From Eremophila alpestris peregrina (lineage: Eukaryota; Chordata; Aves; Passeriformes; Alaudidae): a DNA stretch of 64,000 bases. Location of the stretch: assembly GCA_009792885.1 (NCBI GenBank), contig WMCF01000067.1, positions 2,358,279 to 2,422,278 of the forward strand, written 5' to 3'. Under the pieces are notes generated by a model, which did not search any database, was not told where the DNA came from, and saw only the letters and a list, made by a program, of their open reading frames with translations. The translations under genes were made by a program, and so were the position numbers. Shown here in pieces: positions 1 to 11,607 of the stretch; position 1 is the first letter of the stretch; each line of letters starts with the position of its first letter.

Positions 1-62
1 TGTGTGTGTGTGAGTTTGTGTGTGTGTGACTTTGTGTGTGTGTGAGTTTGTGTGTGTGTGTG
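1..62. repeat. TG-rich microsatellite
   Basis: The window opens in a (TG)n tract broken regularly by GAGTTTG or GACTTTG, which gives a compound repeat of roughly 17-18 bp. It continues beyond base 1, so its full length is unknown. It lies in the NOS1 intron downstream of the 2553-2679 exon. No function is inferred. Confidence 0.9.
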
Positions 63-1499
63 CCTTCCCTGCACGCTGCGGCTGAAGCCAAATATTCCCC
101 GCCGCTCTGCCAGGGAGGCTGCGTGAGATCTTTTCATGTTTTAATTAGGCAGCTGGGATATCGGTGACTCAGGAGAGGGACAAGCCGAGAGACAACTGCG
201 GCAGCCGGGGCGCACACGCGTTATGCAAACAGCTTTCACCCGGAGTGTGCCGGCACTCGGCGGCCCTGGGTGCTCCTTGGGGACGCAGTGACAGGGGGCA
301 TCTCCCGTCCTGGGCTCTGCAGGTCCTCACCCTGCCATGGAACTGAGTCCCATCGCCTGTGCGACAGCAGCAGCAGCAGCCAGCTGGTGGATTTATTCCC
401 GTGCTGACATTTCCTCCCAGACTGTATCGACTCCGCTCGGCTCAGAGTGTGTCCTTTGCCTTTGTACAGCTGCAAATCACCCTCGCAGCTGCTCTGAGTC
501 GCTTCCCCCGAGAGCTGCGCGGGCACAGAGCTTCCCCTCCGAGCTGCTCACAAATCAGTCCCTGCGGGCTGAAACTGGACCTGGCATCTCCAGGGTTAGG
601 GCCTGGGGGGGGATCGGGCTCCCGGGAAACCAGCAAAAAAACCGCCGTGTGGTTTTGTAAAAAATAACAGCGCGATGAGGATCGATGCCCAGCGGGGCTT
701 TCAGCACCTTATTACGAGCCTCAGTGAGCATTCGCCACCTGGCCAAGTGAATCCACCCAATCCTGCTTCAAAAAACCAAGGAAAGTTCCCACTTGGCTTG
801 ACTTTCCCCTGTGCTAATAGTATTTATTGCTGCTTGAAAGAAGTTCAGCTGCCTTGACTGCACACAGCCCCGGGGAACGGCTGGGGGAAAACCACGCTGC
901 TTCCAGAAAAACAGGCGTAAGGATTCGGGGATAAGAAGGATAAAAAGAAAGCTGTGCATCCAGAGGAAAAAAAAATAATAAAGAGTTTAATAGCAGCTTA
1001 AGACTGGCGGTTTTGGCAGCCCCAGCACAGAGAGAAATTAAGCTCTGCACACAGAAGGTTATAAAGTGCTTATAGTAACAGACACGGACACGCAGGGGCT
1101 CAGCAAAGGAGGAACACGGAGTGACTGCAGAGCTGGGGGAGCAGCACTGGCCTGTCCCTGGGCTCAGGATCCTGCCACAGTGCATCATCCATGTGCTGGG
1201 ACGTGGGGCTGCCCAGGGCCATCCCTGCTGCTGCAGCTCTGTGTGCCCGTGTGGGGTGACACCCACCCCAGCTGCAGGGACACCTCCTCAGGTGAGGGAG
1301 GGAGCAAATGGATCCCAGCTGCACCTCAGCACCCAGCCAGGCTGGTCACAGCATGGCCAGGGCTGTCCCAGTGCCCTGGGTGGGAATCAGCACCAGATCA
1401 CAGGGTCTGTGTGTCCCCCAAGGGTCCCTGGCACTGAGAGGCTGCAGAAGTGTATGGGAACATCATTCCATGCAGGATTCCCAGCAGAAATGCATCCAG

Positions 1500-1935
1500 C
1501 CCTGGGATCCAGCACAGGAGGGACCTGGAGCTGCTGGAGCCAGCCCAGAGGAGGCCACAGAGATGCTCCAAGGACTCTGCTCTGGAGCCAGGCTGGGGGA
1601 GCTGGGGGTGCTCACCTGGAGAACAGAAGGCTCCAGGGAGACCTCAGAGCCCCTTCCAGTGCCTAAAGGGGCTCCAGAAGAGCTGGAGAGGGACTGGGGA
1701 CAAGGGATGGAGGGACAGGACACAGGGAATGGCTTCCCACTGCCAGAGGGCAGGGATAGATGGGATCTTGGGAAGGAATTGTTCCCTGGCAGGGTGGGGA
1801 GGCCCTGGCACAGGGTGCCCAGAGCAGCTGTGGCTGTCCCTGGATCCCTGGCAGTGTCCAAGGCCAGGCTGGACAGGGCTTGGAGCAGCCTGGGACAGTG
1901 GAAGGTGTCCCTGGTCATGGCAGGGAGGTGACCTC
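1500..1935 (+). mobile_element. CR1 LINE 3' fragment, about 435 bp
   Basis: The segment has the conserved 3' part of avian CR1 in sense orientation. It includes the blocks around GGACCTGGAGCTGCTG, GGGGTGCTCACCTGGAG, GGCCCTGGCACAGGGTGCCC, GTGTCCAAGGCCAGGCTGG and AGCAGCCTGGGACAGTGGAA. It is 5'-truncated and lacks a clear terminal 8-bp repeat. It is colinear with the copy at 30165-30605, which helps fix its limits. It lies antisense to NOS1 in an intron. No reverse transcriptase frame remains. Confidence 0.92.
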
Positions 1936-2552
1936 CAGTCTGGTCCCCGGGGTCCTGCCCTGGATAATCCCATCAGGGACACCCTTTTGCCCAGGCACTG
2001 GCAGAGCTCAGGCACGTCATGTTTTCCCTGGGGTGATCTTGGTGGCCTGGCAGGGTCTGCCTGACGTCTCTGGCTTTGCTACAAACGTGGAGTTAATCTC
2101 CTTTTGGCAGGGAAGCCTGAGAATTTATGGCTGTGAAGTGTGAGGAGATGAAAAGGCACCGTGGAAGGCATTATCTGAAGTGCTCTATTGAATTACCATC
2201 AGATGAATCCAAACGACTTTAATGATGCAGCTTGGCCTTGTGCCACCAGCAGGGATCACATTCCCCAGGGAGGCCTCAGCGTCCTGCTCCCTGGCTGGGC
2301 TCCCATCCCACGTCAGCCCTGGGATGAGGAGCATCATTCTCCAGTGACCTCCATTCCCTGCCTGAACCTCAGCAGCTTCAGCTCCTGGCCCAGATGGGCT
2401 CTGGGATCCATCACCTCCAGCTTTTGGGATCAAACACTCGTTGTCTCTGCAGGTTCTTTGTGCTGTGAGAACCCACCAGGATGGGTCACATGCCCACAAA
2501 CCCTGGGAATTTTGCTTTTCCCACCCAAAGCACCCCAGCCACAGCCCCTTAC

Positions 2553-2679
2553 CTGCTCTGTTTCAGAGTAGGGGTTGTTCAGGACCACAGGGGCGTTGCT
2601 CTTCCCCCACAGGTCCCCCGGGACACGATCCTTCTCCATCTGAGCTGGCAGAGCTTTCTGGGGGTTGTTCTCCCCTTCC
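2553..2679 (-). CDS. NOS1: NOS1 second coding exon (linker between PDZ and oxygenase domains)
   Basis: On the minus strand an acceptor TTTCAG is followed by 127 nt and a donor CAG|GTAAGG. The exon completes a split codon with its first base and adds 42 codons. Its second half, with DLWGKSNAPVVLNNPYSE, is closely similar to the NOS1 segment that I recall as DLWGKGNVPVVLNNPYSE in human. This part of the protein is the flexible linker between the PDZ/beta-finger region and the oxygenase domain, and it includes the end of the region that binds the dynein light chain LC8. Phase fits exactly: the previous exon ends with two bases (TG), this one starts with G, and the exon ends in phase 0. The spacing from the VD of the LC8 region to DRV equals the human spacing as I remember it. 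The first 13 residues are weakly conserved. Residues are about 240-281 of this protein. Confidence 0.93.
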
Positions 2680-3218
2680 CTGAAACTGAAGGGTTAAAAA
2701 TCATTGGGGTCCCTGGGTGCTGGGACAGGCACAGGTCCTGCTCCAGCTGCTTCCCACAGGAGCCAGCACTTGGCTGCTGCCCCGTGGGAAGGAAGGAAAG
2801 GCTGAGCCTCGGCCAAGGCGGTGAATCAGCGAGGTGAGGACAGCCCAAACACAATGGAAATTCCACCTCAGAGCCGCAGGAAAGCCCTGTCCCCACACTG
2901 GAACAGAGCCTCACCACCCCAAAAACTGTGCTGGAACCTTGGGAAAACAAGCACAGAGATGGGGAAAGGAGGCTGGAAAAGCTTCATGGCAGAAGGAGTT
3001 TGCAGAAGGTGTTTATGAGCAGGGAAGAGGAAAAAAAAGCCCCAGAACAAAGAGGAGGCTCCCAGGAGCTCTCTCTCCTCTCCCTGACCTTTCCAGATGC
3101 TGTGAGTGGAAGTGATTTCAGTCGAGCAAACTGATGGATTGTCCCTGTGGATGAGGGGAAGGCTGGGGACTGGGGACATCCCAGCGCTGGCTGCCCTGGC
3201 CCGGGTGGTGACACCAGA

Positions 3219-3268
3219 GTCACTCAGGTGTAGCTCAGGTGTAACTCAGGTGTAACTCAGGCGTAGCT
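3219..3268. repeat. Short 11-bp tandem repeat
   Basis: About four and a half copies of an 11-bp unit resembling CTCAGGTGTAA occur in a row, with small changes between copies. It is a minor intronic repeat without other features. Confidence 0.85.
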
Positions 3269-4966
3269 CACTGCACCACACATGCCTCAGGGTGTGGGAG
3301 AAGCTCTGAAATGCCACCTGAGCAGCTGATGCAAAACCTCAGCCACGTGAGCCCTCGCCAAGGAGAAAACACAGGGGGTTCAGAGCTGTGACATTCAGGC
3401 AGGCAGGAGGTGGCACCTGTGTCACCAGCACCGCAGGGGCCAGGGCTCCCTGGGTTGGGCTGAGCAGGGGCACGGGTCAGGATGGGCACAGGCACTGAAG
3501 AAATGCCCTCTGGAATTGTTTTGCTCCTGCTGTCAGTCCTTAAAAGTCTTCCAGATGCCACTGAATCATTAATGAGGGTTCTCATCAACGGTGGCAGGGT
3601 TTGGGCACTGACCAAAGTAGGACACTTGCACTCAAGACATAAATCACAGCAACAGCATGCTCTTGATTCAATTTCAGGGAGACAAATAAATACAAATGAA
3701 TTCAGTTTCACAGTCCTTGAACTCCTTTAGCTTAAGAAAAAGACTTCATTTAAAGAGCACCTCCCTGTGCTTTTTCTGTCATTTTTCTGCTTTTACAGAG
3801 CCCTGCTCTGCTGCCAAAACATTTCCCTGGGCTCTGGTCACCTTCCAAACATTGGAAAGTGGCCATCTCGGTGCAAGTGAGGAGGCACAGGTGCCCAAGG
3901 GCCGTTTTCCCTGGGATTTCTGTGCCCCTCCAGGCCATGGAAGCTGTTCCCTGGTGAGCTGGCTCCCAGGAGCGTGTGGAAGGGTTTCAATCAGATAAAA
4001 CACAAGAAACCCCACCCGCAGCTCCTCAGCCAAAGGCAACAGATCCCAATCTCTGCTGCAGCTGGTGGTGAGCCCACAGATCCCAGAATCCACGTGGATC
4101 TGGGGACAGGGACAGCCACACAGTCCCACTGTGCCCAATCCAAAGGGCAAAGCTCAGGGTCTCCTGCCCAGTCTCCCTCCATCCCAGTAATCCCCAGCAG
4201 CAAGGCAGGGAATTAGCAGGATGGAGCTGCAGCTGGTCTGGCTCTGCCCTCCAGTGAGGCCCAGCTGTTCAATCTCCTGGAGAATTCCCATTCCCAGGGC
4301 TGCACATCCCTGCCCTCCTGCCCTGATCCCCACTGTGCCAGGGGATGTGGAGCCAGACCAGCACAGGGCCACCGAGCTGGGGAAGCCCCAGCTGCTGCTG
4401 CTCCTCACAGCGGGCCCCAAAGTGAGACAGAAGCACTGAATCCATGAGGAAGACATCTCCTGGCTCTCCTGGAACTTAGGACTCAGCAGAGGGAACTCAC
4501 TGGAAAACCACAGGGCCTCTCCAGAAGTTTGGGATCAGCCACAGGCACCTCCAGAAGGATGCTGGCACCTGCTGCCTCCAGAGAAGGGTCTGCAGGGCCA
4601 CTGCCAGCACGAGGGAAGCTTGGAGAGGGATCCATCCATCAGCAGCAGCTGGAGGCCTTGGAATGTGGGATTTCATTGTGTGCACAGCAGCAAAGCCATA
4701 AATGTTGGCAGCTGGAGAAATCCCAGATGTGGCATTATACTGGGTATTCATTTGGGTGTTTTGGGATTTACAGCTCCTGCTGGAGCAGGGATTGCTCCCA
4801 TTCCTTGGCCTCCAGCACCAGCTGACAGAGAGGTGCCCCATCCTGAGGGACAGGGACGTGCAGGAGGGAATTCCCTGGCTGCTCCACAGCCCTTGCACAT
4901 CTGCAGGTGTGGCAGGAGTGGGATTTGTGCTGCCGTTCCCGGTGGATTTATGGCTGCATGAGCACG

Positions 4967-5010
4967 GCTGGAAAAGCTGGAAAAAGCTGGAAAAAGCTGG
5001 AAAAGCACAG
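4967..5010. repeat. Short GCTGGAAAA tandem repeat
   Basis: Four copies of a 9-11 bp unit, GCTGGAAAAA with variable A length, occur in series within the NOS1 intron. Confidence 0.85.
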
Positions 5011-5606
5011 CCAAGCGTGGCTGTGACAGAGCCACCAGAGTGACCTGGGGGTGTTCCTGGGGCTGTGCCTGGCCAGGGGCTGCCCTGAGCCAGTGCAGAC
5101 CCGGATGAGGCTGCCCAGAAGGATCCGGCTCTGTCTTTTTGGAGAGAGGCAGGGAGAGAAAAGCCCATTCAGAGCAGCCAGAGCCTCACCCCAGATGGGG
5201 GAATAAAAATAAAAACCATCAATTGCTTCATTTTACAAATATTTCCTGCCCCTTGCTTGTAAGGGCCTTGTTTGTGAGCTGGGACAGCAACAGGAATTTT
5301 GGGATGAATTCCTTCCCTCTCTTGCCGTGGCTGCTCCAGCCCCCAGAGGCACAGGGTGACCTGGCACATCCCTGGGAGGGTGTCACAGCTCGAGGAGGCT
5401 GAGGGGACAGCCACAGCACTGTGCCCAAGCTCAGCCCTTGGATAATGCTTCCAGAAGGATTTTATCAACAGGAGAGCCCAAAGGATACTGGGGAGGGCAC
5501 TGGGGAGGGCACAGCCCCCTCGAGGGAGCCAGGCTGGACATCCCCAGGGATCTGCCCTGGGAGAGCCACAGGGAGAGAGGGGCTGGCTCCTCTTCTTTGG
5601 AGAACT

Positions 5607-5722
5607 CCAGGCCAGGCTGGACAGGGCTTGGAGCAGCCTGGGACAGTGGGAGGTGTCCCTGCCATGGCAGGGGAGGCACTGGATGGGCTTTAAGGCCTTT
5701 TCCAACCCAAACCATCCCATGA
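5607..5722 (+). mobile_element. CR1 LINE 3' end fragment, about 115 bp
   Basis: The block begins with GGCCAGGCTGGACAGGG, runs through AGCAGCCTGGGACAGTGG and ends with CTTTAAGGCCTTTTCC and CCAACCCAAACCATCCCA. This is the terminal region of avian CR1 in sense orientation. It is a short copy, 5'-truncated or broken, and ends close to the expected ATTCTATG-type tail, which has decayed. Confidence 0.9.
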
Positions 5723-7404
5723 GATTTTTTTAATCCCCACTTTGATGTCTTTGAGGAACTGGAAGCAATGCTGGGGATGGAGGCCATTGGTTGGATTAAC
5801 CCTCCCAAAAGGCAGATCCAGGATCCTGGCATCCCTCTCTGACCACTCCCAGATCCGTTGCACACTCTCAGCCAGATCTCTCGGATGCAGAGAGACCCAA
5901 ACCCCTGTTTGAGGGGTTTTTGTGTTCTGAAGGCCAAATGTGAGACTTTAAAAAGGAAAGAGGAATCCTGCCCTCCCCCACTAGTGCCAGGCAGAGCCTG
6001 GGCTGCTGTCTCCCCTTGGAAAAGAGCATCTGGCTGTTTGGAGAAATGAGAGGCACCACTGTTTTCTTTTGACTAATTTGATGATGTTGCAGTGCTCCGA
6101 GTGATGAAGCAGAAGGGAAGTTGCTGAGACAGCCCTTTCAGAAATTTCTCCAAAGCTTTTCCAAAAAGAAATTAAAGAGGAAAAAAAAAAAAAGAGCAAA
6201 AGGGAAGTTTGTCAGTTTGTCACTCGGCTCCTTTGAATTTCCTTGGCAGAAGGATCCCTCTGACTTCCCAGGCAGGGAGCAGAGACAGCCCTGGCTGCTG
6301 CCAGCCCGGTTTGGATGGATGACAGGGATGGCAGTGCCACACCTCCAGTGACAGCTGTGCTGACACTGATAACATCACCCTGCGACCAGGGACAGGCCTC
6401 TTCCTTCCAGACCCTTCTCCTGGGAATCCTGAGCCTGGGGCTGCGTGGCAAGCTCACACCTCGGGAGAGAAATTCCTTCTTCTTACCTCACTGATTTTTC
6501 CTCGGGAATGGCTGCACTTGCAGTGCTCCTCCTTCTGATGCCTGGGATAAGCAGCTCTTGCCTCACCTTTCTTTTGCCCCGTGGAAAACCACATTCCAGA
6601 GGGCATGGCACCCTCAGAGATTAAAACTCCCGTGCTTCCTTCCCTGGGGCAGTTGGAAAATGTGCTGGCTGCAGGTTGGAGGGTTCAGCAAGGCTGGACA
6701 ACAGCAGAGGGAGAGGGATGGGGCAGGAGAAGGGATTTGCAGGGCACAGGGATGGAGCAGAGCTCAGGAAGGAAGCAGGAATTTGGAAGAAGGAATGACT
6801 CCAAAAGCTGGGATGCACTCCCTGGAGGGGCAGCAGGGTGTGCCAGGGTGGGAACTGCAGAGTGATCCTGGAACAAATGGGAGAGGGGATGTGGCTCAGC
6901 ACAGAAGGAAGAGCACAAAAGCCTCGGGAAGAACCTGTGGAATGATCTGGAGAAGGTCCCTCAGCCTCAGAAAGTCAGGAATGTGCCCAGCGCTGGGATC
7001 AGGGACTAATGAACCGAGCAAGCTGCAGCCTCAGGGAGTCTGTGAAATATGAGGCTGGAAAATGCCTTTGTGGAGGCACTGACACATAAAGACCTGGGAA
7101 CAGATCCAAGCAATCCCAAAGTCCCATCAGCACAGCTCAAAATTCCACCAGCATCGAGCTGCAGCAGCCACTGCTGCCCCTTCCCAGCCATTCCCAATGA
7201 GCACCTGGAGGATCCCAGCCTCTCCAGGGGAAAAGCACAGCTCAGGTGTGCTGGGAATCACACCTGGATCTCCTACGGGATCACACCTGGGCCGTGGGTT
7301 TGTCTGCTGGGATCATGCACAAGGAGAAGGGCTGTCCCATCCCATGGGATGCAAGGAGCAGCACAGAGGGCTGAGAGGGTGGAGGGGGATTTGGGGACTG
7401 CTCT

Positions 7405-7646
7405 GATGTATTTGGGGGGAATATGGGATATATTTGAGTGGAATATGGGATATATTTGAGTGGAATATGGGACATATTTGGGTGGAATATGGGATATGTT
7501 TGGGTGGAATATAGGACATATTTGGGTGGAATATGGGATATATTTGGGGGGAATATGGGATATATTTGAGTGGAATATGGGATATATTTGAGTGGAATAT
7601 GGGACATGTTTGGATGGAATATGGGCTATGTTTGGGTGGAATATAT
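7405..7646. repeat. Minisatellite, 11 units of 22 bp
   Basis: Eleven head-to-tail units of exactly 22 bp fill this interval, with a core close to GATATATTTGAGTGGAATAT plus GG. Variants such as GACATA, GGTGG and GGGGG are shared between non-adjacent units. Because 22 is not a multiple of three, the array stays open in several frames and gives a repetitive peptide of the type IFHPNISHIPPKY, which I regard as spurious. It lies in the NOS1 intron. Confidence 0.96.
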
Positions 7647-8529
7647 GTTTTCCAGGCACAAAATGCCTCTCAGTGATGGAGTAGAGTGATAAGGAAGAAG
7701 CCTCAGCTGAGGGTGAAGGAGAAGGTTATTCCCTGCCAGAGCTCCCTGCATCCATTTCCAGAATGGCACAAACGTGGTAATTCCAGGGAACCTTCTCCTT
7801 TCCAAGGTTTGAAAGTTTTGTGTCCAAGTGCAGAAGAATGAAGACAGATCAGAAATGCAAATGAAATGTTTTGAGCAAAGAGACAACACAAAGAGATTTT
7901 GGCTGTCCTGAGGAAGGTGAGAGGAAGAGAACTTTCTCTTCGAGGACTGAAAATTACGGGGTTTGTTCCAAGGCAAGCTGGAGCCTGAAACCTTGAAACC
8001 TTTCCTGAACTGAATTCCTGCTCTCAGCACTCTTCTCCCTCTTGGGGCTGCTGTTTGGACTGAAACTGCCATGTTTCCATCATGCTGCTCATGTCATGGA
8101 AGAGACCTGGGAAGGAAAATAAGCCCTGGCAACTCAGTGGGGAGGGGGGAAGAAGGAGGGAAGATGGGACCTGACAATCTCCCCAGAGCTCTGAGGGAAA
8201 AACAGACCTGGGCTTGCCAGCAGGGAGTGAATCAAACTCTATTTTTGCTTCCTAGCCCACGGTGAGCCTCATGGCAGAAATGCCAGCTCTCATCATACCT
8301 TGAGCCCCACGTCCCTGCTCCCTTTTCCCACTGCAGATGGCCTGAGCCGAGGAGCAGCCGTGGTCATGGCCCCTCCATGGACACACACCGAGGCCAGTGG
8401 TGGGAGGGAAAGCCAGCAAGGAGAATTCCCTTGGGGAATGCAGACTGTGGGTGCTGGGGATGGAGAGGAACTGATTGTGTCTCCAGAGCAAACTTAGGAT
8501 CAATGAATCAGTCAATTAACCACTGGATG

Positions 8530-8790
8530 GATTGGAAGGGATGTTAACATCCAGTTCCAGCCCCTGCCATGGGCAGGGACACCTCCCACTATCCCAGGGT
8601 GTCCCAAACCCTGTCCAGCCTGGCCTTGGACACTGCCAGGGATCCAGGGGCAGCCACAGCTGCTCTGGGCACCCTGTGCCAGGGCCTGCCCACCCTCCCA
8701 GGGAACAATTCCTTCCCAATATTCCATCTATCCCTGCCCTCTTCCCCCACCCATTCCCATTATCCTGTCCCTCCATGCTCCCTTATGAAG
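8530..8790 (-). mobile_element. CR1 LINE 3' fragment, minus orientation
   Basis: Read on the minus strand, this has the usual CR1 order: the GGGAAGGAATTGTTCCCTGG block, GGCCCTGGCACAGGGTGCCC, CCTGGATCCCTGGCAGTG, GGCCAGGCTGGACAGGG, then a diverged 3' end. It lies in the NOS1 intron in the same orientation as the gene. It is 5'-truncated and keeps no coding capacity. Confidence 0.92.
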
Positions 8791-11607
8791 TCCCTCTCTG
8801 TCTTTCTTGCAGGCTCCCTTCCAGTTTTCCTTGGAAATAACACTGGAGAGAGGAGCTGGAAGCCCAAAGCATCAGGTGTAATTTGGATTGCCCATCCTGA
8901 GTGAGAAGTTTTTGGCTCCCTGTGGACCAGCTCAGCCTTGTGCCATTCCCACCTGCCCTGGGAACACCGTCACAGCTCCGTGACAAAGCACCACAGGCTG
9001 AGGAGGTCAGCACCAGGCAAAGAGGAGACAGAGCAGGATTCATCCCAAACCCATCATCTCCAGCTGGATCAACAGCCAAATAGTCCAGGCTGGAGGTGTC
9101 CAGCTCAACCTTGAGCGAGGTTTTGCACCCTCCTGGGTGTAGGCAGAGCTCAGTTCCTGCGCTGTTCCTGCCTGGAGAAGTCACAGCCGACGCCCGGGAG
9201 CTGCATCCATCTGAAAAGGCTCGCTGGGGTTGTTTTGGCATTTCCTTGGCACCGACCATCACTCTCCCCAGTTATCCACTGCCCATTATTCCCTGACCTT
9301 TCCGCACTTCTCCTGCCATCCAAGAAAACTCGGAGTGCAGGAGACCTTGAGGATGCCCTGGCTCTGTGTGAGCCCGGGCTGAGGAGATGAATCATCTGCA
9401 GCCTCATCCCACAGAAATGCCCTTTGCCCCACACGGCTGCTCCTGACAGCTTCTCCCTGCACTAAATCTCCTTCCCACATCCCTGCTCCAGCCTGGGTCT
9501 GCTCCCTCACACCGAGCCCTTCCACAAGAGCCAGGCTGCAGCTTTTCATCAAGCAGGAGAATTTGACTGAAAAGTGGATTTTCATCCCCAAGGTGTAGAG
9601 ATTACAAAGAATTTTTTTAATTAGGATATTGCAAAAAACCGAAAAAGGTATTTTGGTGAAGTCCTTGCTTTGCTGCTTCAAGATCCTTCAGTTTAAGTGA
9701 AATCAAAGTGAAATCAAAGCATTTCTGTTTAATCTCTGAATAGAAGAGACTCCACAAAGCAAAACCACATTTTTCATCCCTCCCCACAGCAGGAGCAGAA
9801 TTTCCTTGGAGATCCTGCAGCCGGTGGGATGGTGACATGGTTTGAAGGGTGAGGCTGTACCTTGTACAGTCCCAAGTGTTTGGGATTGTGTCCTCTGGGG
9901 GCTTTGCTGGGCTGCGACCCACAGCTCCCAGAGGGGATTTTGAAGCCCCCCTGCACATTTTGTATCCAGACCCTTTCAATGTCTCAGTTCTGAAACCAGG
10001 CTCTCCCAGGATGGGCTGGATTCAAGCATGCACAATCCAGACAGGTTTTTGGAGAGGGTCCTGAGCTCGGGGGTTAAATCACTTCCCATTGCACAGCAGA
10101 TTTCCAAATTTTCCAAATCCCAGCAGTTCCCAAGTGAAGAAGCCCTGTGGTGGGGAGGGGATGGCAGCAAGGACACCCAGACACCCGCACCGAGCCCAGC
10201 AGAGAATTTTTTTTTCCCTCTGACTCAGTGTGAGCACCCTAACAAGCTTAGAGCACCGTGTCCTCCACAGGAAACATGAATAAATTGGGAGAGCGGGAAC
10301 GGCATGAAAAAACAACTGAAAATAAAACGAGGAAGGTGGAAAACACAGGGGGTGTGGGTGGGATTGGGATGGGAGAGAGCAGGAGCTCAGCCTTGGCTGG
10401 GAGCCCACGGGGGGGACCCCGCTGTGGCTCTCCCCTCTTGTTTCTGATAAAAACGAACACAGGTTTGGGGGTTTTTTTTCTTTCTAAGAAGTGTCTACAG
10501 CAGGAGAACCTGAAATTACAGAGAACTTGGAATTACAGAGATCTTTCCATGGCTGAGCCACAGACCTGCAGCTCCAGCGAGCCCTCAGGGCTTTTCCAGC
10601 CAGTCAATAAGCGAGGGCAGCCACAACCTGCTGCAGCACTTGGCACTGCTAAAATGTCTTCGGGGACTTGGGGAAAAGCAACAGGAAAAGGCAGCCCATC
10701 GCTGTTAATGAACGGTCAGGAGCAGAGAGAGCTGGTACTGAAAGGACCCGGCTACAAACAAGAGCTTTGTAAAGCAGGAATGGCCCCGGGGAGCTGCTCC
10801 GGCTCCCGAGCGATGTGCTCCAGCTCCGGGAAACGCTGAGGAAAACCGGGAGCTGTCCCACTTCCCCCTCCTCAACAGGACGTGGGACTATTGCAGCCAA
10901 GACAGGGACAAGCGTTGTCCACGTCCCCACCCATGAACACAAGTCCTGAAATAGTGATCTGGCTCTAGAAGGAGCAGGGGCAGATCCATCCTGGCATTTC
11001 CACAAGGATTGGCCGTTCGGAGCTCTCAGAAACATCTCCCCCCTTCCCACCAGGTTGGTCCCACTGCCCCTGCCCTGTCTTGGCTTCAGATGGAGCTGGG
11101 CTGGGGCTCTCCTCCCCTCTCCCGAAAGGTTTGGAAACTCCTTTCTCCTGGGAAGCACCATGCCCTGCCTCCTCTCCCAGTGTTAAAGCAGATTTCAACC
11201 AGAGAGCTCAAAAGCAGGACCACAAGGACAGGAATACCACAGACCTCATCTGACACGTGGGGAAACTGAGGCACGGGATTTTGCTCCAACTTAAAACAAA
11301 TGGAATTGAGAACACGGAGCAGAAATTTATCCCAGCCCAGCCCATGATCCACCACATCACACAGCTTTCCATCAGACACTATTCCCGATCTCCCCAATTT
11401 CCCATGCTTACATCTTTCTTCCTCAACCTTCTCCTAGTTTTTCATCTTCCCCTCACCGACTGCTTCCCCTTTTTTGGCATCCCTTCCTCTCCATCTCCAC
11501 CCTGCTGTGCCAGGCGGCCGCCAGCTGTGGGGAGGCGCTCGCCGACACCTCGGGGAGCCAAAACCAGCACGTTCCACCAAAGGTAAAAAATGTATTTAGG
11601 GACCTAC

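Larger units (their letters stand above)
1..2552 (-). other. NOS1: NOS1 intron, 5' part (downstream of exon 2553-2679)
   Basis: This is the intron that follows the NOS1 exon ending at 2553, whose donor reads CAG|GTAAGG on the minus strand. I looked on the minus strand for the next NOS1 coding segment, the start of the oxygenase domain, and found no match, so that exon should lie to the left of base 1. The stretch holds the TG microsatellite, a CR1 fragment and otherwise unremarkable intronic sequence. Confidence 0.75.
2680..11607 (-). other. NOS1: NOS1 intron between the first two coding exons
   Basis: This intron of about 8.9 kb runs from the donor GTAGGT at 11607-11602 to the acceptor TTTCAG ending at 2680. 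I find no other conserved coding exon in it on either strand. Contents noted separately are short tandem repeats near 3.2 and 5.0 kb, CR1 fragments at 5.6 and 8.5 kb, and a 22-bp minisatellite at 7.4 kb. The remainder is moderately GC-rich with no recognisable gene. Confidence 0.85.

Noticed and set aside
1..2552. Search for the next NOS1 exon (start of the oxygenase domain).
   Set aside because: No minus-strand segment matching the conserved oxygenase start was found; the open frames there are CR1 or random sequence.
7273..7659. A repetitive minus-strand peptide of the IPPKYIPYSTQ type that could look like a repeat protein.
   Set aside because: It is a 22-bp minisatellite that is open in several frames; no start context, splice pattern or family match.
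11604..11607. The in-frame TAG at the end of the NOS1 exon as a real stop giving a PDZ-only protein.
   Set aside because: The TAG is part of a consensus donor GTAGGT; the phase and conserved spacing match the next exon at 2553-2679 exactly.
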